6,235 nt of DNA from JAGOTP01 sp964443315. Its GTDB lineage: Bacteria; Patescibacteriota; Patescibacteriia; 2-12-FULL-60-25. Below the pieces are notes generated by a model, which worked only from the letters and a program-made list of their open reading frames with translations, did no database searches and was not told the origin of the DNA. Below, one piece after another: positions 1-6,235 of the stretch; within the stretch, counting starts at the first letter, position 1; every line of letters starts with the position of its first letter. The DNA lies in NCBI GenBank assembly GCA_964443315.1, contig CAYUCP010000043.1, positions 1 to 6,235 of the forward strand, given 5' to 3'. The position numbers were made by a program, and so were the translations under genes.

Positions 1-3000
1 TCGTGGGGTAATCTACGCGGAAAAGAATGTTCGTGGGCTGCTGGACATCGTTCGGTTGGAACTGCGCGCCAAACACTTTGTTGCCAGCGACAGCAAACGC
101 ATCCCAAATCTCCTGCCCCGCCGATGCGCCAGCGAAGGTGGAGTGATCCCAAATCGTGGCGCTGCCGCCGAGTGTGGTGGTGAGGGCGCCGGCTTGCAGA
201 ACGTTGACCTGAACTATGCCAGTAAAGTTGTGGTTGCCCGAGTTCGTCCATGAACTCGCCGCCGCCGTGTTCGTGCCAAAGCCGTAAGTGTCCGAACTGC
301 CGCCGCCGGTGGTCTGACCGTTCGTTTTCAGCACTCCGTTTTCAACGGCCAGTCCCGCTCCGATTGCGAGATTCGTAAGCCCGCGTCCGCCATCGCCCGT
401 GAGCACAAAGCTGCCGCCCAGGAGCGTGTTGTTGTTCGTGGTGAGTGTGCCGCCTTGGGAGTTGAAGACACTCCAATCTGCAAAATCAATACCTCCCGCA
501 TTATTGTAGAGCAAAGCGCCGTCGGTGCCGCTTAAAGTAACCTGCGACCCGCCTATCGCTGACAATGTGCCGTCATCGCGCAGGAACAAGGATCCATTAG
601 GAGTTCCTGTGAATTTGCGGACAATCTGGCTTGCCGTTGTTGGAATCAGATTAGTCCCAGCCCAAGCCAAAGAACCACTTGTGCTAGCAGTCGCCGCCAG
701 CAATGAGGCATTCGAGTCCACCAACGTCACTTGTCCATACCGAAGAGGAGTGGCGGGCAAACTAGAAAGAGAATCATTTGTGAAAAAGTTGATATGATTG
801 GTCGCGCTCAATTGATTTAGGTAAACAGGACCCACAACCTCAAAGTTGGTGTCGTACGGGAATTTGATTTTGTAATCAGTCCCGAAGTAAACAAGCTGCT
901 GGTTGTTTGTGCCAACGATCTCGCCGTAATTCTGAACGAAAACAATGGAGTTCCGACCAAAGCCGGTGTTGAAGTCCACCCGCGTATTCGTAGTGCTCAG
1001 TTGCAGATAGGACGCATCATCGCTTTTCAGTTGCGCCATCGTTCGCGCGCCAGAGGATGGCGATGTTAAATTAAAGCGGTCGGTGCGATAAGGGTCGCCA
1101 ATTTGAAAGTGAACCCTCGTGGCGTAGTCTTTATTCCACAGCGAAGCCACGACGTTGTTGATGTATCCGCCAATCGCCACGCCGCCATTCGACGACATCA
1201 ATGTCATCACCGGGAACGTCGCCGAATCAGTGAGCGTCTGGTAAACAATGTTTGTGCCCTGCAACGCGGAGGGTGTTTTCCACGGACCGCTTTGAATGTT
1301 GTTGTGATCTTTGAGCGTGCCGAAATCACCGCGACTATTGAACGCAGAGTTGAACCGCCAACTGGCAATCAGTGCGTCATTGGTAGTGTCGAAGGAATTC
1401 CCCGCGCCGTCGTAACTTCCGGTCGAATTGAAGCTGTTTGTGAGCGACGGGATGTAGGCTTCATGCTGAAGGTAATTTCCGTAAGCGAGCAGCTTCACCG
1501 CATCAATGGGTGGCAGATTGGTGTATCCCGCTTGGACCGCATCCGCGATACGATTCCCGACCAGTTGAACCGTGTCGCCGGGGCTGATGAGAAACTGCCG
1601 GTCGCCTTCACAGTCGGCAAAGCGGATGATGGAGGGATGATCGCCATTCAGGTAAAAAGCCGCCGCTCCAGCTGCCGTGGACTTGCACGAGTCTATTTCC
1701 CAGTTTCCTCCAGTGCTGTGAATGTCATACATCCATCGGTCCCAGCCGCAGTTGAACATATAGTGCTGGAAGCTATTTTGCCCGCCGCCATTGCCTCCCA
1801 GTTGCACAGCCTTGAACGCCCCGAGGTTCGTCGTCTGCACCCAGTATTGCGGCAGATTCCATCCGCCCCCCTGCCAGTAGCAATCATACCATCGAAAGAA
1901 CTCACAGTTTTGCCAGTTGTAAGAAGCGATGCGCTGGCCGACCAAGGCCGTGTTGGTGCCACGTTCACGAAAGTAAATTCCATCAAACACGTTGGCCGAT
2001 GTGGTCGTTGAGTGAGTCGGATTCATGTCCACGTCCATCAGTAGTCCGGCAGCGTTAGTCCACTGGTCACCGTTGTTCAAACCGATGCGCGTGTCCAAGC
2101 CGAAGCCGGCAAAAGTATTGTGTCCGCTATCATAAGCGACCATGTTCGTCCCCCCGTTGACGCCCATCCAATGGATGACACAGGTCGGGTTGGGAAACAC
2201 GCGATAGCCGGAACTACGCACCTTGCCAATTTCCAATGTGCCCAAATAACTGCCGCGCCGATTGGTGAACCACAATGTTTGACCGATGGCGAAGTTGTAT
2301 GGAGGAAGAATAGTCTTTCCTTCCGCCGTCGGCGTGGCGTCGATAGCAGCTTGTGCGGCGGTATAAGAATCAACCGCTGCATTCGGCACGACTCCGTAGT
2401 TCTCCATAAAGAATACGTTCGTATCATACCCAGTGTCTATTCGTCGCCATCGTCCTGAAGCACCATAGAACACATACCCATAATCCACCGTCGCCGAACT
2501 GTTTTCCCAGATGAACTTTCCGCCGCCACGTGAGTTAGTCCCGAAATAAGATTCCACGTAAACAATCAGATTCGACTGAACTGGCAGATTGGTCAGCGCG
2601 TTAATGCTCGCCACGAACTTGCTCGGAACATTAGTCAAACCGCTGCCGTCGCCACTTGCCGTCAACGTCGTCCCGTCCCAGGCGAGACCGGAGAGCGCCG
2701 CAATCTTCCGTCGTCCATTCGCATCCGCCGCGAGCACGCCGCCCGTAAGACTACTGTTCGTTTCCGTGCTGGTAAGGCTAAGACCGGCACCGCGATAACG
2801 TCCATCAATCGTGATGCTCGTGTTCGTGCCGTAAATGTGATTGGTGATCGCGTTGGATTCATCGTAGTTCCATTCGATCAACACATTGTCATCATTGAAT
2901 CCAACCCCCATAAACGGATGAGACAAGAATGACAACCATGAAAAGTTGAGATCGGGATTCCACCAGAATGAATCCTGCGAACCAAGGCTTGTGCCCGCCC

Positions 3001-3328
3001 GTCCCCAAACATAATGCGCCTGTTCGCCTCCAGTTGGATCATTGAAGACCAACCTGTTCGCGCTCTGAAATACCACATTTACAGAATCCGCAGCATTGTT
3101 GCTAATACCAGCACTATAATTGCGAGTGTAGTTCGTCAACGTTCCAGTCACATCGAACGTATTCGAGCCACTGACTGTTCGCGGAGTAGTGCTCTGACCG
3201 GATGTGAAATAGACGTTTGTCGCCGAGCCGCCTGTGCTGGTGATTCCAAGCGCCGCGCGAACGCCAGCCGCCGTGGTCTGCTTTTGGACGTTCGTGCCGA
3301 ACCAGTCGGATGACGGGTAAATCGCCGC
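1..3328 (-). CDS. Giant phage tail fibre/tailspike protein with beta-helix region (partial, both ends missing)
   Basis: The reverse strand reads 1,109 codons with no stop, from the assembly gap to the window edge; neither start nor terminus is present. Residues are numbered from the codon at 3326-3328. Residues 13-30 (NVQKQTTAAGVRAALGIT) match the spacer style common near the N-terminal part of phage tail fibres. SGDGSGLTNV lies near 225-234. GGGKFIWENSS (268-278), GRWRR (292-296), an ENYGVV...AAQAAIDA stretch (about 309-331) and KTILPPYNF (338-346) follow the order seen at the entrance of pectate-lyase-superfamily (Pectate_lyase_3-like) tailspike domains. Residues about 350-640 are rich in Gly, Asn and aromatics, as expected for beta-helix rungs. 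The distal part (about 652-1109) has LFLRDDGTL (914-922), LLYNNAGG (939-946) and a second GDGGRGLTNL (978-987). Probable role, by inference: host-surface binding, possibly polysaccharide cleavage, at the tail tip. Catalytic residues cannot be assigned. A bacterial surface beta-helix protein is the alternative; the capsid-like neighbour favours phage. Confidence 0.85.
371..400 (-). repeat. GDG-x-GLTN spacer motif, copy 2
   Basis: Residues 977-986 of the tailspike read TGDGGRGLTN, followed by a LAIGAGLAVENG-type strand segment. It is the second copy of the motif seen at 225-233 and probably marks another module boundary near the distal end of the fibre. Confidence 0.6.
1409..2527 (-). other. 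Predicted right-handed beta-helix (pectate-lyase-like) domain within the tailspike gene
   Basis: This covers about residues 268-640 of the tailspike fragment. The entrance is marked by a GGG-(K)-F-x-W-x-x-S-S segment, then GRWRR, then a (N)YGVV...AA-QAAIDA helix-like stretch and a (K)TILPPYNF strand. This order is familiar from tailspikes that cap a beta-helix with a short alpha-helix. Downstream, short strand-like segments alternate with Gly/Asn turns. An aromatic- and Cys-containing patch, WQNCEFFRWYDCYWQGGGW, spans residues 472-490, and an acidic ADCEGD patch lies at 571-576. The borders are approximate. The fold assignment rests on motif order, not on a database match. Confidence 0.6.
2630..2656 (-). 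repeat. GDG-x-GLTN spacer motif, copy 1
   Basis: Residues 225-233 of the tailspike read SGDGSGLTN, immediately before the beta-helix entrance region. It matches a second copy about 750 residues further on. This kind of Gly/Asn motif commonly separates modules in long fibrous phage and surface proteins. Confidence 0.6.
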
Positions 3329-3428
3329 NNNNNNNNNNNNNNNNNNNNNNNNNNNNNNNNNNNNNNNNNNNNNNNNNNNNNNNNNNNNNNNNNNNNNNNN
3401 NNNNNNNNNNNNNNNNNNNNNNNNNNNN
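3329..3428. other. Assembly gap (100 N)
   Basis: A run of exactly 100 undetermined bases, the usual fixed-length placeholder between scaffolded contigs, so the true distance is unknown. It removes the 3' end of the gene to its right and the 5' end of the tailspike gene to its left. No feature should be drawn through it with a defined length. Confidence 0.98.
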
Positions 3429-3868
3429 TGAATGGCAAACAGGCCGCAGCGAGCACGGCCAGCATCAACATCGGTTGTGTCCTCGGCCACCTTGAAACCA
3501 TTGGGATACGTCGGAAGACCGGTATTGGATGGATTTTCGTAATCACGGTCGGCCAGGCGAAAGCGTTCAACTTCCTCGATCGTCGCCTGCCGGTAGTAAA
3601 CCGGGTCACACCAGTCATCGTCTTCGATCGTGTAAACCCGGCGGATGACGCCTCGCGGAGCATCACAAATGGACACGCCGCATTTGAAGAACGTGTTGCA
3701 GAACCGAATGACGTTCGCGTTGTCAGCCTGAAGGCATTCGACCGCCTTCTGGATTATTCCAAGCGCCTCGATTACCGCGTGCTTGTGTGGCGTTACCAGT
3801 TGCTCTTGCTCGTGCGACGCCCAAATATCGGCTCGCACCGATTTGCTTAGTTGTTCGAGGGTTGTCAC
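3429..3868 (-). CDS. Uncharacterised phage structural-region protein, GTG start (3' end lost in gap)
   Basis: Function not recognised. A GTG at 3868-3866 opens a frame of 146 complete codons that runs into the gap. The start is the first possible initiator after an in-frame TAA at 4003-4001, and its GTG overlaps the TGA of the upstream gene as GTGA, the usual sign of translational coupling; only a weak GAAG lies upstream as a ribosome site. The protein begins (M)TTLEQLSKSVRADIWASHEQ and its first 55 residues look helical. The core at 57-100 contains FCNTFFKCGVSICDAPRGV, then RRVYTIEDDDWCDPVYY and an acidic helix. Six cysteines occur at 45, 57, 63, 68, 87 and 141. Lying between a capsid-like gene and a tailspike, it is plausibly a virion or tail-assembly component, but that is context only. 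It may be a separate gene or the N-terminal part of the tailspike gene across the gap. Confidence 0.8.
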
Positions 3869-4344
3869 GTCGGTTGGGTTTTCTTCGATTGCCGCTTGCC
3901 AACCGGTGGATTGAACGGCTTCGGCGCCGCTGGCAGGGCTGCCGCAATGGCTTGGTTGACATCCGCAACCGTCTGCGCCACTGGCGCTGGAGTCACCTGA
4001 TTAACCACGGCCACACTTGGCGCAACCGCGTCGAGCCGTGCTTTGAGGTCGGATGCTGACCGCCTCATTTGGCTGTTGACTAGCTCGTCTCTCCAGAGCG
4101 GCGGCAATGGTTGACCCAGCTTTTTTTTTTCGATGTAGTCGCGGTTGAAGGTTACCTCATCAATCTCGGTGACGCCACCCCTGCCCTCACGAATCATCGT
4201 GGCCAGGCCATGTTGCACGCTCTCCACATCGGTTGCGAAGTAACCGGTGATGTTCCCGTCGAGGGACGTGAATCGTACTTCCGCCCCATCATCCAGGAAA
4301 AGTTTGGAGGTGGGGTGACTGCGGCGATAGAATTTTATGCCCAT
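3865..4344 (-). CDS. Small uncharacterised protein downstream of capsid gene (159 aa)
   Basis: Complete frame from ATG (4344-4342) to TGA (3867-3865). An in-frame TGA lies eight codons upstream, so no longer start exists. A GGAAG sits about 13 nt before the ATG, farther than ideal. Residues 1-70 form a compact, apparently beta-rich domain (KLFLDDGAEVRFTSLDG, GYFATD, then IREGRGGVTEID). A charged middle follows (72-105), including KKK at 73-75 encoded by ten consecutive A. Residues about 106-148 are Ala/Pro/Val/Gln-rich and probably flexible, and the C-terminus is basic (KRQSKK). No enzyme motif, signal peptide or membrane segment is seen. I do not recognise the family. Its position directly after a probable major capsid gene and before tail genes suggests a minor virion, decoration or connector protein; this is inferred from context. 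Its stop overlaps the next gene's GTG by four bases. Confidence 0.85.
   Translation of the reverse strand: MGIKFYRRSHPTSKLFLDDGAEVRFTSLDGNITGYFATDVESVQHGLATMIREGRGGVTEIDEVTFNRDYIEKKKLGQPLPPLWRDELVNSQMRRSASDLKARLDAVAPSVAVVNQVTPAPVAQTVADVNQAIAAALPAAPKPFNPPVGKRQSKKTQPT
4120..4131 (-). other. A10 homopolymer with in-frame A AAA AAG slippery heptamer
   Basis: On the coding (minus) strand the codons GAA AAA AAA AAG (residues 72-75 of the 159-aa protein) contain ten consecutive A. The last part, A AAA AAG, is the classic bacterial -1 slippery heptamer in the correct phase. A -1 slip would add 38 residues and end at the TAA at 4003-4001, giving a product of about 113 aa. A +1 slip meets a TAG after about a dozen codons. 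No clear stimulatory hairpin or upstream Shine-Dalgarno-like element was found, so use of the site is unproven. Confidence 0.45.
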
Positions 4345-4382
4345 GCGTTGAACATTGCTTCCGAGTCACTTTAGCGTCAACC

Positions 4383-4415
4383 AAAAACCCCTCCCCGGCG
4401 CAGACCGGAGAGGGG
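4383..4415 (-). terminator. Rho-independent terminator after the capsid gene
   Basis: Bases 4388-4398 (cccctccccgg) and 4405-4415 (ccggagagggg) form an 11-position stem with one C-A mismatch and a six-base loop. On the minus strand the hairpin is followed by TTTTT (4387-4383). No T-tract follows on the plus strand, so it acts on transcripts leaving the capsid gene, whose stop is 25 bases upstream. The next start is only about 40 bases further on, so incomplete termination (an attenuator) would be needed for co-expression of the downstream genes. Confidence 0.85.
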
Positions 4416-4439
4416 CCGGAACCTTACCCGACACCAAGC

Positions 4440-6200
4440 TTAGTAAAGGTTCGAGTAACTCACGGTCTTACCGGTCGTGATCGGCACGCCGTCGAAGATG
4501 CCTTCGATGATGAGCGAGTTGGCCGGGCACTCGTTGATTGCCGTCACCGTCTCCGACACAAGCGAGATTTCCTCGGTGACGTGTTCCATCGTGCAAGCAA
4601 ACGTCGCATCCAACTTGGCGAGGTTTTCAAGCTCACCCAACGTCCGCATTTTCTTGTTGGAGGCAATCATGCCGGGGTAGATCGTCCCGCCGCCAGGGCC
4701 GCTCTTACCCATGTCGAGGATCATCATAAACCGACCGGTCGAGGAGATTGACTCCGTATCGGCCGCGTTCACGAGGTCATCAAAGAACTCGTGCGTGATG
4801 ATGTTGACGCGCACGCCCTGCGGACGCTTGAACTCGTATGAACGCCAGTTGAACCCGAGCGCGTTCGATCCTTTCTCGATGGTGATGCGCAGGATGTCTC
4901 CGTATTCCGCCTTGTAGTAGGCGATAGCGCCGCTCTCAAAGTTGGCCGCAGTCGTGCTGTCGGTGTAAACGTCAATCGAGTTGGCGCGGTTGCCGCGCGA
5001 GGTGCGCGCCCGATAGATATTGTAGATTTCCTCAAGAAACTCGTAAAAGTTCAGCTTGTTGTTCTGGAGGTCGCGCACGCGATCGCACGCGCGCATTTGC
5101 TCGTAAATGCCGACCATGTTCGCCCGATAGGCGATCAGTTTCCCGCCCAAACCGGGATCCACGGTCGAACCGGTTACCGTCGTGATCTGCTCAAGCGACT
5201 GCCAGTTCGCAAGCGTCTGATTCGAGGAGATCGCCTTGCCGAAGAAGAACGTATTGACCCAGCGCCGTTGATATTCCTGTTCGTCCTGACGATTCCGTTC
5301 CGCCAGTGGAAGGTCGCCAAACTGGCGGAAATACTCGTTCGACTCCATCAGCCGGGCGAAGATTTTCTTGTACTCGGAGTCCACGCAACGAGTCCGGCGC
5401 ATCGTCTGATACCAGAACGGCACACGCTTACGCGGGTCGAGCGTTGGCCGGTTGTGGCACCAACTCTCGTAGTCGTTAACGTTGTTTCCGAGAGCGAGCA
5501 ACACACCGGCGGTCGGGGCGGTGTCGTAATTGGTCGTCGAACCACCATTCTCGGTCGTCATTATGACGTCCACATACGAAGCATCGGCGGCTGCCGCAGC
5601 GGCGAGCACCTTCCACTGGCCGCGCGTGGACTGACCGGCTGCATTGCGTCCGAACACCATTACCCGGTCGGTCGAAACGAACCAACTGGCGTCCAGGTCA
5701 ATGCCGTAGCGGGTGACTACCCGAATGACCCGATCGCCAGCAGCGCCAAGCGCCTTCTGTCCCGCAGTGAGCGGTCCAGTTGTCGAAGCGGTATAGGCAG
5801 AATTTGCCCAGCCATTGGTGATGGCCCAAAAGTCTTTGTTGATGACAGAATCCTGTCGGCCAAGGATGAACGGATGCAACAGCGACGGCCCGCGGTCAAC
5901 TTTCTCGACGTTGACCAGGTTGCCGACATTGCGCTGGCTCGACATCAGCCAGTCATACATGCCGTTACGCTTGGTGCCGCACGCGGCCATTTCAAAGGCG
6001 GTGCGAAACCAGGCATCCATGTCGGCAAACTTGCCGGATGGCTTGAACAGGTCCTCCAACTGGTCAGGCGTCAAGTGAGCGACGTCCGCCCGGGTGATTG
6101 TGCCGCAGGTATCGTAGTTGTTGGATACTGCGACTGTGCATGGTGCTACAAAACGATCTGCCATAGGTTGTGACGGCGTCGCGGTTGGTTTACTCCGCAT
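4440..6200 (-). CDS. Probable major capsid (head) protein
   Basis: Complete frame of 586 codons ending in TAA at 4442-4440, with an in-frame TAG six codons upstream of the ATG. The ATG at 6200 has AGGCGG directly abutting it, which is too close for a good ribosome site. The Met at residue 13 (6164, MADRFVAPCTV) looks more like a natural capsid N-terminus but has no visible ribosome site, so the start is open. The protein has no signal peptide, membrane segment or enzyme motif. Residues 40-100 are helical and charged. About 155-245 is a beta-like stretch with an Ala run (200-205) that may be an inserted domain. PFWYQTMRRTRCVDSEYKK (261-279) starts a long helical region to about 395. A beta-rich C-terminal part (405-586) contains RVNIITHEFFDDL (464-476) and TEEISLVSETVTAINECPA (542-560). 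Size, soluble mixed fold, terminator and downstream tail gene fit a phage major structural protein, most likely HK97-fold capsid. That is inference without a homology search. Confidence 0.68.
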   Translation of the reverse strand: MRSKPTATPSQPMADRFVAPCTVAVSNNYDTCGTITRADVAHLTPDQLEDLFKPSGKFADMDAWFRTAFEMAACGTKRNGMYDWLMSSQRNVGNLVNVEKVDRGPSLLHPFILGRQDSVINKDFWAITNGWANSAYTASTTGPLTAGQKALGAAGDRVIRVVTRYGIDLDASWFVSTDRVMVFGRNAAGQSTRGQWKVLAAAAAADASYVDVIMTTENGGSTTNYDTAPTAGVLLALGNNVNDYESWCHNRPTLDPRKRVPFWYQTMRRTRCVDSEYKKIFARLMESNEYFRQFGDLPLAERNRQDEQEYQRRWVNTFFFGKAISSNQTLANWQSLEQITTVTGSTVDPGLGGKLIAYRANMVGIYEQMRACDRVRDLQNNKLNFYEFLEEIYNIYRARTSRGNRANSIDVYTDSTTAANFESGAIAYYKAEYGDILRITIEKGSNALGFNWRSYEFKRPQGVRVNIITHEFFDDLVNAADTESISSTGRFMMILDMGKSGPGGGTIYPGMIASNKKMRTLGELENLAKLDATFACTMEHVTEEISLVSETVTAINECPANSLIIEGIFDGVPITTGKTVSYSNLY

Positions 6201-6235
6201 CCGCCTGTCACAACGCTATTACGAGAAGTGAGTCT

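Noticed and set aside
1103..2011. 302-codon plus-strand ORF with an ATG
   Set aside because: It lies wholly antisense to the tailspike frame. Its translation is Arg/Val/His-rich without domain character, while the minus strand gives coherent fibre sequence with recognisable motifs.
2077..2458. Overlapping plus- and minus-strand ORFs of 112 and 116 codons
   Set aside because: Both are out of frame with the continuous tailspike frame and have no protein-like character.
3148..3666. Minus-strand ORF running across the N gap
   Set aside because: It only exists because the N run contains no stops. On both sides it is out of frame with the better-supported proteins and is Arg-rich.
3866..4003. The frame of the GTG-start gene stays open upstream to 4003, suggesting fusion to the 159-aa gene by -1 slippage near its end
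   Set aside because: No canonical slippery heptamer occurs near 3870-3890, the upstream part reads as an out-of-frame shadow (many Gly, Ser, Cys), and the GTGA overlap explains the arrangement.
4352..4380. Promoter-like TTGACG on the minus strand (4380-4375) with CAATGT 17 bases later, just before the 159-aa gene
   Set aside because: The -35 match is good but the -10 matches only two of six positions and lies just a few bases before the ATG, leaving almost no leader.
5097..6173. 358-codon plus-strand ORF
   Set aside because: Antisense to the complete capsid-like gene; it reads as an Arg-, Val- and Gly-rich shadow caused by codon bias, with no family features.
6201..6235. Possible tail end of another gene or a promoter upstream of the capsid-like gene
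   Set aside because: Only 35 bases remain; there are no convincing promoter boxes and nothing shows coding continuity.

Overview
This window looks like part of the structural (virion) module of a tailed bacteriophage or prophage. Every gene I can support lies on the minus strand, so the biological reading order runs from high to low coordinates. No bacterial housekeeping gene, tRNA, rRNA, CRISPR array, integrase or transposase is visible. The host cannot be read directly. The Asn/Thr/Gly-rich tail protein, with its GDG-x-GLTN and LFLRDDGT-type spacers, resembles what I associate with phages and surface proteins of environmental Verrucomicrobiota-like bacteria. That is an impression, not a demonstration.

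Layout in reading order: (1) 6200-4440, a complete 586-codon gene, best explained as the major capsid protein or another major head protein. (2) 4439-4345, a short intergenic space holding a convincing Rho-independent terminator (hairpin plus T5) oriented for the minus strand, about 40 nt before the next start. (3) 4344-3865, a 159-aa unrecognised small protein with a compact N-terminal domain, a 10-A run that forms an A AAA AAG slippery heptamer, and an Ala/Pro-rich tail ending in basic residues. (4) 3868-3429, a GTG-start gene whose start overlaps the previous stop (GTGA). It is a Cys-containing protein of unknown function, cut off by an assembly gap. (5) 3428-3329, exactly 100 N, a scaffold placeholder. 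(6) 3328-1, one uninterrupted reading frame of 1,109 codons with neither start nor stop in the window, encoding a giant tail fibre/tailspike with a central pectate-lyase-like beta-helix region.

The main result is item 6. Half the window is a single large gene that start-to-stop ORF calling misses because it is open at both ends. Several sizeable plus-strand ORFs opposite it, and opposite the capsid gene, are antisense shadows. The capsid-to-tailspike order fits a late operon. The terminator after the capsid gene would, if partly read through, let capsid transcripts outnumber those of the minor and tail proteins. The frames either side of the N gap happen to agree, so genes 4 and 6 could be one protein or two neighbours; the placeholder gap cannot decide this. 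The first 35 bases of the reading direction (6235-6201) contain nothing I can call except the capsid gene's leader.
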